Origin: Xestospongia bergquistia
Taxonomy: Eukaryota > Porifera > Demospongiae > Haplosclerida > Petrosiidae
Assembly: GCA_963965975.1 (NCBI GenBank)
Contig: OZ014412.1
Location: 7,126,208-7,190,207, forward strand
Reading direction: 5' to 3'
DNA: 64,000 nucleotides
Shown one piece after another: positions 11,363-23,240 of the stretch. The translations under genes and the position numbers were made by a program. Under the pieces are notes generated by a model. That model was not told the DNA's origin, searched no databases, and was given only the letters and a program-made list of their open reading frames with translations. The stretch's first letter is position 1. The number at the start of each line of letters is the position of its first letter.

Positions 11363-11532
11363 CTTAATTGGAAAAAGATTGAACACAAACAAGATAATAG
11401 CATGCCACTTGCCAACTTCAATTGGAAGAAGATAGCAAACTATACATTTATATATACTTATAAAAAACAACAGTCATTAGTGACAAAATTAACTGATTAT
11501 ATGGTTAACTCAAATGCTAGTAATATAAATAC

Positions 11533-11823
11533 TTTCTAAAAATGAAGTAAATGTAGGGATGGTGCTACTATCAGTCCAATATAAAGAATATAAACAAGAT
11601 CGTAGGGATGGTAATTACCTCATCCCTACATAATAGCACATGCAGACACAGAATGCAACAATATATCACTGATATCATTTAAGATCTACATTTTTGATAA
11701 ACATCCTTTAATTGTTTGTGCCATCTGTCTTATTAAGTAGGGATGATGTAATTACCATCTCTATGATCTTGTTTGTATTCACTGATAGTAACTATCCCTA
11801 AATTTATTCCATTTTTAGAAAAT
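11533..11823. mobile_element. MITE-like palindromic element
   Basis: About 290 bp with long imperfect terminal inverted repeats of roughly 80 bp. The left end reads tttctaaaaatgaagtaaat...tagggatgg and the right end is its reverse complement with a few mismatches. Inner blocks acaagatcgtagggatggta and taccatctctatgatcttgt are also inverted. No coding capacity is seen. The target duplication is not clear. Confidence 0.65.
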
Positions 11824-12895
11824 GTTTAGTTACTCGTTTGCTTAATTTTAATTTTGTTTAGATAGCCAATAGAGAGAGCTGTGGTATGATGGAAGGCAAT
11901 GAGGTCCCACGTTTAACAAGCTCACAAAAAACATTCTTCATGAGTTGTGGATAACAAGGAGGTCCTTCAGAAAGTGAAATGATAATTGTAGTTTAATTCA
12001 TTGAAATGTAGGCTTACAGTCACTGACTTATTAGGTACAGAGTCTTTGGTCTTTTTAAGAATAACATTAAAACAGGAAACAGTCTATACTTCTAGAGCAC
12101 TAGTTCCAGAAGTATAGCTGGTTTACTTTCCTTCAGTATCATGTCAGAATTAATAGTATGTATCTCACATACTGTACTTTTATTTGTGAAACAGCAAAAG
12201 CAATTATGGAAATGTATAAACAACTTGAATCACAGTTGTATTTACAAGGCATATCCCAAAAACTGCATATCATGCTGATATACACATGTGATACAAGAAT
12301 ATTAAGAAAAATGCATTTTCATGGAGTATTGGCTATGTACCAGAAGTTGGAAAAAAAAACATTTACATCTGTTCTTTCTGTAAATATTAATTATTCATAA
12401 AAAAATGGCTTCTCTTGAGTAGCTACTAGCTCTTGATAATCAACTGCTGATATCAGTAGTTGTTTCTGAAATGCTCAATGAGACATACAAAAGGCATTAC
12501 TTTGAAGTTAAGTACATTACCTTTGTGAATTTGGTGTCCAAATGTTTATGGTTTAAAGTTATTATGAGTTTAAAAAAACAAAAGTAGCAGCAGAGGAAAG
12601 ATGAACAAATCCAACATTTAAAAATTGTACGCTAAAAAACCTCATCTTAACCTATAACTAAGTCATCATAAAAGGATTATCATAGAAAGTAATACTGCAT
12701 GAAATATTTAATGTTCGCATTTGGCTTTCAAGTTAGAAGAAAGTTGAAAAGAACACAAAAAACTTAACCAAGTTGAATTATCTATATTATTCAGATATAT
12801 TAGGTCATTGCAGCTTGTGAATGTATCTAATTACCAAGATACAAGTTGTCTTTTGCCATCTATCCAAATAATACATATATCTATTTCTTTATTAC
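11824..12895. other. Spacer or long intron between the Roc-COR and RPA1 exons
   Basis: AT-rich sequence without a convincing exon. A 42-codon minus-strand open frame at about 11870-11995 (containing GPPCYPQLMKNVFCEL) is the only suggestive stretch, but it lacks a matching donor. If the RPA1 and Roc-COR exons form one transcript, this is intron. Confidence 0.5.
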
Positions 12896-15800
12896 CGATT
12901 ATATTGACTTTGTGTCTTTGTTTCAAACCATCACTAGTAGCCATCGGTAGATCAGATCCACCAACTAAGCACTGAGGAATAAATTAGACAGTATAAATCT
13001 TAATAGAACATAAATCTGAGAACTTAACACGTATTATAAATTAATTTTCATGTATTAAATGTTGCAATACATATATATTACATTGTATACTTAGTTACTG
13101 TTGTATATACATAGTATTTCCCAAATACACACTATCCAATATCACAGTGTATATATTGGAGAGTATATTGGTATGTGGCTGTTCATAAAACTGAAAGTAC
13201 TTTTTGATTATTATCACTCAGAGATGGGTTTTGCAACAACTATCATTATAAAACAATGACACAAATGAAGGATTAAAGTATTCTAAGACAACTTGTTGAA
13301 TTGATGAAAAGCATTTTTAACAAATAAACTATTATAAAATAATTAAGTCAGACTAATAAAGAGAAAAAAATGATTACAGTTAAAAAGGTTCTAGAATGAA
13401 AGGATCATGCAATTTAAGATATGAAGATTATAGACCAGATAGTCTAAAATGGGTCTATGCTGTATATGAGTCAGTCCAATGGACAAACCAAATACCAGAA
13501 AGAATTTAATATCTAGTAACATTAGACAGTTAGCCATCTGTGAGTTTATTCCACAGATATCTATCTAAGGAAATGTCTGATCTCACAATAATACAGTATA
13601 GTTGGTATAGATTTAATATCTAATCAAATTGATGCCAAAGCCTTAGATTATTAGTCTAGCTAAGTTAGTAGAACAGAATCACTATAAAATCCTCACTAAC
13701 ACATTATCACATGTGAACCCTCCACTTATGTACATGTATACCATGTTCATACATAAACAAGCCACACCTCTTCAACTTTTGTCTCTGCATTAAATATGAT
13801 TTCATAAATGTTATTGCAGGTTGTATATTTTGTGTTGGCAGGTTGGATACGACCATTGGATATATAGTATACCTAATGTAATATGATAAAAATATATAAA
13901 TAATCTATATACCATATACCATCCATTCGTTCATCCATCCATTTATTTGTTTCATACTTTGTAAGCTTCTAGCATAGGATGAAGCCTACAGGCATCTTTA
14001 TTAAAAGCAGTAGCATCTATCTCCCCCTATTTTATAGAACATACTAACAATGTAATCAATTAACTGTTCGCATACAGAATTGTCTACTAGTTCAAGTGGC
14101 ATGAATTGTCCATCTCCACGAGTATTGCTGTAAGGTTTAAGAATTGGCGTTGATAGTAACCGAACCCTAATTGTCCACCTAGAGAAATTTGAAGTTTAAT
14201 GTTCACTTCTCTGAAATTTACTAATGATAGCTATCCTTGATATTCACTGGTCTAGAGCTTACCAGTGGTAGTTATTAGTGTTGCATTGATAATGTATTGG
14301 CACATTGGATATTGGATTATCGGCTAAATATATCTGCATCAGTTAGATCTTTGCTGATATCAGCCAATATAGATACTGTGCATGTGCATTTACTATATCA
14401 TGTTGCATGTTAAACATTGATTGTGAATAATGTCCAAGAAAAAATCACCTATTTGGGTTTACTTTACTATTGGAGAGGACACAAAGGTAGCTGTATGTAA
14501 AGCTTGTGGTGAATCACTACCAAGAGGAGGTAAAACTCCAAGGCATTCAATACAACTAACTTCATTTACCACACAGCTGTATTATAGCATTTATCCACAT
14601 TAACATAATATTCATTATAACCAATCTATGGTTAATGAAAGTACAACTAATTATATCGGATCAACTATTGGTATTAGTTTTAAATGGTACTTTAATATGA
14701 GTTATTAGAATCAGTACAACACTAGTAGTTATCCGTTATCCTAGGTCACAGTGATAAGCATTAATATTTTATAACTACAAGCTAATCTAGACTTAAATGA
14801 TGATCACTGTGTGATAACTACTCTTAATTGTCATTATCCTAGGTGATGATTAATAGTGAGTTACAATCATACATAAAGAACATTGTATCCTCTTACTTGT
14901 TTAGGTATGGGTTAAGACTATATATAGGAAAGATTGTTTTGGTGCTTAATGAAGACTGAACACTGAGAGATTGCTTTGTTGTATGCTTCTGATCTCCAGA
15001 GATTGGATTGGATGAGGATGGCTGATTAAGTGCAGGCCTTTTCAAAGGAGTACCAGAGCCTGTGTGAGGAGCATAGAGGTGATTGTGTAAGTAAACATAT
15101 GTAGTTTTTCATATCTACCAGCTGAATTATGTTTTCTTTTAGTCTGTCTAACATGGCTAGCAGACCTCCCTTTTTCTTCTGATATATCTCCACCTATTTC
15201 AGTTCCCTTATGTAGTACTGTTAGGTCTGCAATCACAATCCTAAGTATGACATTAAAGGTATATAAAATGTATATTTACATAAAAACAAGAACAAGATTT
15301 TAATAATTTAATGGTACTGTTGTTGTTATAACTATTAAGGGGCAGGATTTTTGATAAATTTTAAGACTAAAGAGTTGGCAGAACCTATGAAGATGCTAAT
15401 GCTCAAAGACATTTTTTAAGTTACACATCTCAGAAACTTTGACCAGTGGAAAAACAAATATGACAGACAATAAATTCACCACCACCACCATCATCATCAT
15501 TTTATTATTAATAATATTATTATTATTATCATTATTATTACTCTAGCTGTATAAGCTATGTCTAGGCTTCAAGCCTTCACAAAAGAAAATTAATTATTAC
15601 AGGTTCTACGTAATATTCAGTGTTGTAAAATAACTGTATCATCTATATGATACAGTTATGAAGTTCATATCTGATTGTTAAAGGCAATAACATCAATGAT
15701 GTAAAGTCATGAACTACAAGCTTAAGCAACTTAAACATCAATTAATTTATTTGTATAATTAGTTAAGACAAAACTTTTCAAATGAGTTTTGTGTATCCAC

Positions 15801-16274
15801 CTTATACCTAGCCATTTCTAGCTATACCACTAGCTGATCAATAATCACATGATAATCACACATGAAGGATAAACTTACTTTTTTTTTTTAGTAATCACTT
15901 TTTCAACTTGGATCACAGCATACTTGTCTATCTCTCCTTTATAAACTTTTGTGTTCAACTGTGCTTCTAACATCCCTGTAACAGGATAGAATATTGCATC
16001 ATAATGGTTACAATCAGAATCAAACCTGCTTGTTTATATATACCGTCTGATAACTGAAGTTGGAACGTGTCATTGTTGTCATCACAGAATTTCTTAATAC
16101 TCTAAACCAAGTCATGCAATGATCATGTAACAGTCATTTGACATACCAAAATTTGTAAGCGTGGTTTAGGGGGACTGTGTCCTTCAATAATTGCCTAATT
16201 AAATATCAAAAACCGTTTACATAAATTGGATTGGATACTTTGATGGCGCCATTAGACAGCAAAGATATATCCAT
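12896..16274 (-). CDS. RPA1: Replication protein A 70 kDa subunit, N-terminal part (RPA1N and DBD-A), truncated
   Basis: Ten exons in one continuous frame: 16239-16274, 16147-16194, 16044-16101, 15879-15975, 15119-15240, 14897-15059, 14076-14178, 13958-14026, 13768-13872 and 12896-12971. Exon 1 gives MDISLLSNGAIK, the usual RPA1 N terminus, and the next exons match the RPA70N protein-interaction OB fold. A Ser/Pro-rich linker then leads to IYSLNPYLNKWTIRVR. DBD-A follows, with NTRGDGQFMPLELVD, GEIDATAFN, VYYISNG and YEIIFNAETKV. RPA1 binds single-stranded DNA in replication and repair. The last exon ends just where DBD-B should begin (KVNIIG, then a GT donor). I find no DBD-B, DBD-C or zinc ribbon further along the strand. 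The gene may be a truncated duplicate, a pseudogene without disabling lesions in its visible exons, or may be spliced into the Roc-COR exons. Confidence 0.85.
14430..14587 (+). pseudogene. BED zinc-finger / hAT transposase relic
   Basis: The frame starts MSKKKSPIWVYFTIGED and continues with CKACGES and a RGGKT motif, the pattern of a BED-type zinc finger (ZBED/hAT). After KTPR the expected continuation (FNTTNFIYH) is in the +1 frame, so the copy is frameshifted and then ends. It lies inside an intron of the RPA1 gene on the opposite strand. The adjacent 14300-14390 region with atatcagccaat-type sequence may be part of the same element. Confidence 0.65.
15478..15542. repeat. CCA/TCA/TTA triplet microsatellite
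   Basis: Runs of cac, cat and tta/att triplets in an RPA1 intron. Simple sequence repeat with no coding role visible. Confidence 0.9.
15630..15659. repeat. Perfect 13-bp stem hairpin
   Basis: ATAACTGTATCAT, loop CTAT, ATGATACAGTTAT, in an RPA1 intron. It may be the remnant of a palindromic element. Confidence 0.8.
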
Positions 16275-16572
16275 ATCTCCATATATTGGTCTGTAAGAGA
16301 GAAAAATAATACTCACTTAGCTCAAGAGTAACCCCCAAAAATTTAAACCAAACCCTATATATATTATAAATCACGTGCACTTCGTCATAATATGGTGCGT
16401 CATGGCATAGATGTCACTGTATTAGTTGCTACGATTGTCTCTCCCATGGCCATCATTATAAGGCTGATTCCAAATTATAGTACTGCATGAAGTGGTGTGA
16501 TAGATTATTTGTGCCTTAGTTTTGTGACCTTTTGAGTGGTCCAGTTCAGTTGGTAAAGAACAGTTTCTAACA

Positions 16573-16796
16573 CTTCTTTAGATTTCTCTCTGATGCATTT
16601 GCAATGATACTGAATCAAATAGTGTATATCAAATTTCATACTATTGGCACAGCTAAGGAAGTGCATAATCCTATGTGAAATTAATACATTTAGGTTCTAA
16701 TGTTTAGTTAGGGTCAGTTGTACATATGAAAGAAACAAATGTAGCATCATGATCATAATAGATGTGAATTCAGATATATAGAGTAGATGACACTTG
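16573..16796. repeat. Diverged copy of class A 3' flank
   Basis: Reads like 4232-4425 (tttctctctgatgc, cctatgtgaaat, gattcagatatatagagtag) but with many substitutions, so it is an older duplicate than the four class A flanks. The rest of 16275-17214 is AT-rich spacer in which I see no gene. Confidence 0.65.
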
Positions 16797-17214
16797 TAAA
16801 CTCATTAGAGGTTTTTAGCATCTTATCAGCCATGTTGCAATTGAGGGCAAGGTTTGCATTCATAAAGAAATTTTTAATGTAAAATGTTTTTTTATATAAG
16901 TCTAAAGTGTACCATAATATGTTTGATTTATATTTTATACATAGACTATGTGTATTGACTACCTTTTTTATGGAAGCCAGTAATTGTTCCTCAATGGAAG
17001 TTGTAGAGGGTAGGGGAATTAGCATTTATAATATACGTGTTTAGTTGGTGATGCATCATGTAAAGACTAACAATTTTCCTGGGATATCTCATCAATTGTC
17101 ATCTATATCTATTATACATTTTCCAATGAATTTCTTATGGTCAAAACATGTAATCAATTATATTATAGCAGAGCAATATAACAAAAAGTTATCTTACGGC
17201 AGACAATTTTTATT

Positions 17215-18242
17215 TTTTCTTCATGAATATACAGTAAATTATAACATATACAATGACACCTGTCAATATAATACCTACAATCATAAAAGGATAGAATAAA
17301 AGTCATATTGTCTTCTTCCATTCACAGTCACATGATAAACAGGTGACTCTATAACTACATCACATGACTTCTTTAATTGTAATAGGACACATACATCATC
17401 TTCCATTGATATAGGATGAAATGAACTGGATTTTAATCGTAATGAGTGCTCTTCTTCTTGACCTGTATGGATTTCAATCGAATCAATGCTAACAGTTCTT
17501 GTAGATTCAAAGTTATATGAACTTGAGTTTACTTGAATGTCTCCCAGTAAAGTACAGTTTGGATCACGATCACATCGAATGAAATAATAAGATGATTTCT
17601 GGACTACAAACGGCACAGAATCTGTCACTTTAATACACTCTACACCATCAGGTGGACTAACACAGGCAAGCTGCTCAAAATTATCTTCTGCATTAATATC
17701 AGCTTGTGTAATTGAAGTGAACATCCATACATAGTAAGGTGTATAATAATTACAATCATCTTTAGCAATGCTGTTTAATTAAAAGATTACCTAGGCATCT
17801 TCCACAAAATACAAATAATCAATTGTTTCTATGTATGTAGTCACAGTGTTATTGTTATATTGTATATCATTACAATTAACTGAAATGACTTCAGCTGAAC
17901 ATTTTCTATGTCCTACTAATTCTATGGTAAGACTAGCTAACCAGTAACTATCAATAGGTAATTGATATAGAATGACATCAGATAGAATAGCAACTTGTGA
18001 AGGAAAGTGAGGAAATGTAGGTACTATGGAGAGACATAAGATGGTAGTGAAAACTCCTCCAAGAGTAAGTATGGTGACAACTCCACAGACAATGTGAACA
18101 CACTTTATATCTGAAATCATGTCAAGGAAATATAGCCTTATAGCACTAATAAAGTCAAAAACTTATATTTTTACCTTTTATTTTTTTGAGGAACTTCTTT
18201 GGCTTTTTGTTCCAAGTTTTCCTCTCCTTGATTATACACATC
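17215..18242 (-). pseudogene. Class C receptor pseudogene (C1)
   Basis: Homologous to the intact class C genes at 50808-53063 and 53868-56069. It retains the basic linker exon (about 18176-18242) and the membrane-plus-ectodomain exon (about 17215-18110). Three lesions are visible. There is a one-base insertion in the linker exon, in the A-run before the GCC codon. A TAG follows YLYFVEDA at about 17791, with altered sequence after it. A one-base deletion after GRRQYDF shifts the frame before the second membrane segment. Both Death-domain exons and the start exon are gone: at about 18283 the sequence switches to the class A-type spacer. Confidence 0.9.
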
Positions 18243-18282
18243 TACAGGAAATGTTACATTAAATTCTCATAAAGAGTATATG

Positions 18283-19781
18283 ATAAGTGAATGATAGTAA
18301 CTTGTTTCTATCTTTTCAGTTTATAAAATCATATTTTTGTAGAGAAATGTCCTAAGAAAGTGTCTATATTATAATATGTTTGAAGTACATGGGATTTTTT
18401 ATTAATATTTGGTAGACCTGAGATGACAAAAATTGACAGCATCATGATACTAATAAGATAAAGAAAGATCTGGTGAGTTCAATATGAATAATACTAGCTT
18501 GTGGAGAAACAGAGGAACAGATGTATACTTAAATAACTTCTCATTATCTAGTTGTCATTAAAATCTATGCCATGCATTCTTATGATGATAGCTGGGTTGT
18601 CATAGCAACATTATATTTTAGTAAGAAAATTACTAATTATCATGAGGGCACAGCTTAATTGTTTGTTACACATAATTAAATAACAATTTTTTTGCTTCAA
18701 GGTCACCTGGTTTACTTATCTGACTCCATTGGAAAGTAAGTCTGACCAGATATGGGAGTTATGTTATATTCCATTGACTTATTTCTCAATCTACCCATTT
18801 CTATATCTGGAAGTTCATTTGTCAATCCATTTATCAAAACATCTGTCTCCCATAAGTATCTGTCCATTCAAATTTTTATCAATTCATTTCTTTTCTTTCC
18901 CTTGTATTTTTTATGTGAGTTGGTTGATCACATGATAATCATATGATTGATTATGTCATTTACATGTTGGCAAATGCATTTAGGTTGTTCCTTGCATGTT
19001 TATTAGTACATGAAAACATCTGGTTATATCACTAGAATAAGTAGCTTGAGTAATTGAAAGTACTGGATGTGCATGTATGGAAACATACTGACACACCTAC
19101 CTGTATCTGTCAGCAACTTGTGGCTGGATGCTTTCTGGACTAATCACCAGAAATCATGTTTGATACTATGTAGTCATGTCTGTATGTATATATGTATATC
19201 AATATAAGTATCTAGTTAGTACTACTTTATTACTACAGGTAAACGTAACTGAAAGCTAGTATACAAAACTCGGAATTAAATTTCTTTATATTTCTCTCTG
19301 ATGCCTTTGTGAATCTAATAGTAGTTTCACATTATTGGTATGGCAAAGGAAGCCTATAATCCTATGTGAAACTATATATTTAGGTTCTAATGTTTAGGAT
19401 CTGTTGTATATATGAAAGAAGCAAGTGTAGTGTCATAAGATGTGGATTCAGATATATAGAGTAGATGACACTTGTATATATACTAACTCTGGTTCATTCC
19501 TATATTTTTAAACCATTTGAGGTCACAGCTGTTCTACAGCCTCTGAAAGTGATGAAAAGATGAATAGATGCTACTGATGTTAAAGAGATTGACCAAATTG
19601 TTGTATATATAATTATAATCTATTTGTATTCCAGTTCTGGTATCACCTATTGTACTTGAAATCACTGTACTTTTCTTGAAATGGTACAATTAAACTCATT
19701 AAAATTGATATACTTGAATATAAATTAATATTAAACTATCACCCTATAACACACTTACAAGAACAATTTGTCATTCATGCT

Positions 19782-19824
<43 letters not shown>
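18283..19824. repeat. Class A gene 3' flank / array spacer, copy 2
   Basis: A mosaic of blocks also found at 860-1300 and 3760-4763, ending in a long (TA)n tract next to the A2 stop codon. The open frames on the plus strand here recur in other copies only because the spacer is duplicated. I regard them as non-coding. Confidence 0.7.
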
Positions 19825-22473
19825 CTAAATTACTTGATCATAACTCCTTCGTTTTCTGTGATTGGCAACCTTTCTCTTGCACTTGCAGTACCAAAGTGGC
19901 ACAAAGACAAAACAATTTAAACACAAAAGCAGCAAGAATAAAAATGGGAAAATATATAAGCCCCTCCTTCGACAATGGTTTCTCACTACAATGTGGTTAA
20001 CTCCATCCTCTTTTTGACATGCCTCATCAATTGAGACAACTGCCATTATACAAACTTGACCATCTTCTGATAACAAATTCTTGTGGAGTCTCAAATCATT
20101 ACCATCTTGTCCACTTTGTAGTTGTACCGAATGAATTTGTGAATTTTGAGTTGACACAAAGTTATATTTGACAAGATCTATTGCTATATCTGCTAATAAA
20201 GTACAATTGTCATCATTGTTACTACAACGAATAAAATAGTATGATGACTTTGTGATAGTAAAATTGATAGAAGAGGAACAGTTATAAATTTTGATACACC
20301 AAATATCGGATGGAGTATCAGAACATGCTAAAGAGTCAAAATCACCATCAGACCTTTTTACTGCTTCAGTAAGTGACATGAACAGCCAAACATGATATGG
20401 AGTATGGAATTTACACATTGTGTTAGAGCCTTTTAAGGAAAAAGACAGTTTGGTGCCTTTTGCAAAATATAGATAGTTATACAAATTTTTGTTTGTACTG
20501 TTTTTTAATTCAGTGAATTCTATATCACTACACTTAACAGAGATGACTTCAGCTGAACAACTTCCATAACTCAGTAGTTCTAGACTAATACTATCTAACC
20601 AGTAACCACCAACAGGTAATTCATATAGTATGACATCAGTGGGAATAATGGGTTGAGAAGGGAAAGTTGGTATTGATGGTAGTAATAAGAGACATACCAT
20701 TGTTGTGATGAATGCAGTCAAACTGGTTACTACGAAAATGCCATTACATATGATCCACTTGTTTCCTATAGTGTAATATAATAGGACAATCTTTACTATG
20801 CAAACTCATCCAATTGTCATTATACTTTGAAATTAGCATTGACTTTCAGTTAGGATTTACAATCCCTTCAAGATAACATTAAGAATTATTTTGTCTGTAT
20901 AAATATAATTACAACAATGATGTTGTAGCCAGAATGAAAGTGGTTGCTAATATACATACCTTTTTTAAAATAGAAATGCTTATTCCCTCTTTTATTTGCT
21001 CTTTCAGCTCTAAGTAAAGATTTAATTATCTTTCTTGTATTTCTGTCACTTCTCTTTGATATTCGTCTTTCCCACTCTTCATAAGTAAACAAAGCAATTT
21101 GAGCACCTGTTGTAGCATGAGATTCTCTTGCCAGAGCCTGAACATCATCTTCATTGATACCAAGCGAATGTCTGAATACCTCTGCTTGATGGCAAGTAAA
21201 GTTTCGAATGTGTCTTACTACATGTTGCTTCAATACAATCTGCATCCAGTCTAGTGAAAATTACAAAGTGAACTATTCATATTCAAAAATGGATGTTATT
21301 CACTACTGTAATGTAGTGTACATCTGGTGTTATGGTCCATGCATGATAAGGAGTAGCTTTGATAATGTGCTTTCCTTCAAAATGATACATTAGTCAGTTT
21401 ATAGTGCATGTAGTACTAGACAAGTACTCAATTGATAGTTTATAGTATTTATGTCTATAATTTGTTATGACTCAAAACTATAATCTATGTCTCCCAAACT
21501 GAAATGCTATGATTCATGTGTGATAAGGAGTAGCTTTGATAATGTGCTTTCTTTCAAAATAATACATTAGTCAGTTTATAGTGCATGTAGTACTAGTACT
21601 CAATTAACAGTTTATAGCATGTATGTCTATACTTTGTTATGACATAAAACTATAATCTATGTCTCCCAAACTAAAATGTTAACAACACTCAGCACAAAAT
21701 ATAGTGAATTTTGAGCAATGTCCAATTCAACCTCACGTAGAAATTTTTGTGATTGTTGCTGCAACTACATGCAAATTTAATATTTGGACATGCTATTAAT
21801 ACTATAGGCTTAAGATACTATTCATACCTATTTCATTACACTGATTGAGGGAGTGCAAACGGCGTTTTACATTATTCAGGTGACAGTCTGTTAGTACTGC
21901 ATCTAGCCTTTCATAAGCACTCTGAAGAGGTAATGGATCTTGCTTCTTCCATTGATGAATAGTCAGCATTGCACATGTAGCTGGATCAGCTCTTTGTTGT
22001 AATTGCAAGGATTCCCTTTCATCTCTTGGGATATTGAGAAGAGAGGCCAATTGCATCACTTGACCAATACTGACACCACTACTTTTAAAAGCATTGTAAA
22101 CATGTCGATCAGTAAGAGGAGGGTAATTGTCTGTATAAAATAAACAAATTGGATGGAAGTATCTAATGCATATGGAATAACATAGCTTACTAGTGCTGGA
22201 TTGTAAGGAATTATCGAGAGATTCACTTTCAGCAAAGTCCTCTGTATATTCAATAATTGAGTGTTAATTACATTTCATTTAAATACTTACGTGATGATAA
22301 ATTGTCCTTTTCAGCATTTAAAGCTCTCTCAATTTCCAAAATAGCTCTCTCGATTTCAGGATTTTCATTAGTGAATGCTAATAATGTAACAAGACTTTTT
22401 GACAGAAAATCACTAAGAGATGTTTACCTGTGTATGCTTGTTGAGATATATCTTCTTGATGTAAAGAAGCCAT
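19825..22473 (-). CDS. Tandem-Death-domain two-pass membrane protein, class A (A2)
   Basis: Intact class A gene with the same six-exon, all phase-1 structure as A1: 22428-22473, 22291-22377, 22191-22241, 21828-22130, 20960-21250 and 19825-20765, 572 residues. The N terminus reads MASLHQEDISQQAYTG. Death 1 contains PRDERESLQLQQRADP and Death 2 contains LGINEDDVQALARESH. The ectodomain differs from A1 at scattered sites, for example VGGYW against VSDYW and SNNDDNC against SRNDKSC. The second membrane segment and the SYDQVI tail are unchanged. No disabling lesion is seen. Inferred role as for A1: cytoplasmic Death-domain signalling coupled to an extracellular Cys-rich domain. Confidence 0.85.
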
Positions 22474-22645
22474 ATACATCCAGGATTGAAATTCGTTGCT
22501 TTACTTCGTATACTTCCCGGAAATGACATTGGCTGGTATGTATCATAACAGAACGTATCTATATACTAGTATGCAATTTACTTAGTGCATTGTTTTGTAT
22601 GTAATACATTTTTAAATAAAATAAAGTAAATGATATTGTATTTAG

Positions 22646-22689
22646 AATTTAGATATCAAATGCTTTTTATAGCATTTGATATCTAAATT
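22646..22689. repeat. Perfect 19-bp stem hairpin
   Basis: AATTTAGATATCAAATGCT, loop TTTTAT, then the exact reverse complement. Repeated at 37813-37856 and 44802-44845. Absent from the A1 unit, where the neighbouring segment is inverted. Confidence 0.9.
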
Positions 22690-22998
22690 ATTAGAAAACC
22701 ATTACAAGTTCAGACGATGTTAGTGGAGGATTTCTACTCAATTCATTAAATGAAGTTAATGTTATTTTTGTCTAAATATCTATGTTTAGATAACAATTAT
22801 TTTCTTGACTTTATATGTCCCATAAACAAAACTATTTCTATATAGCTATGTCTCTAAATAGTGTTGTTCATTAAAGAACTGACATACAGAAGACTCTGTT
22901 ATGATTTCAAAAATACAGCATAACAAATAAACAAAAAAGAAAAGTTGCAAATACCATAAATATGCAAATACATTATTTGTCATGAGTACAAAATAGTA

Positions 22999-23240
22999 TT
23001 GTTTTAGTTTAGCTTTATATAATTTTAGTTAGTTATAGTTAGTGTTTTTACCAATGGAATAATTTTAGTTAGTTATAGTTAGTTTCTCTGCCAATGGAAT
23101 AATTTTAGTTAATTATAGTTAGTTTTTCTACCAATAGAACAATTTTAGTTAGATATAGTTAGTTCTCTGCCAGCTGCGGAATAATATAATTTTACTTGTT
23201 TCTCTGCGTTAGGAATAATTTTAGTTAGTTATAATTGAGA
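22999..23240. repeat. TTTTAGTTAGTTATAGTTAG minisatellite
   Basis: Five or six imperfect repeats of about 45-50 bp containing aattttagttagttatagtt with a ccaatggaat spacer. Copies lie at about 38234-38475 and 45223-45465. Related TTAGTTA repeats also flank the 346-nt element near 24190-24245. Confidence 0.85.

Noticed and set aside
11870-11995. Possible extra exon (GPPCYPQLMKNVFCEL)
   Set aside because: Open for 42 codons, but there is no good donor before the TAA and no recognised domain. Left as suggestive only.
12158-12400. 80-codon plus-strand frame
   Set aside because: AT-rich, no family resemblance, no promoter or neighbour support.
18729-18946. Overlapping plus-strand open frames, also at 29671 and 40922
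   Set aside because: They recur only because the spacer is duplicated. Two frames overlap, there is no family match, and indels in copies break them.
22999-23240. CRISPR-like regularly spaced repeats
   Set aside because: Units are imperfect, contiguous and low-complexity in a eukaryotic spacer. This is a minisatellite, not an array with unique spacers.
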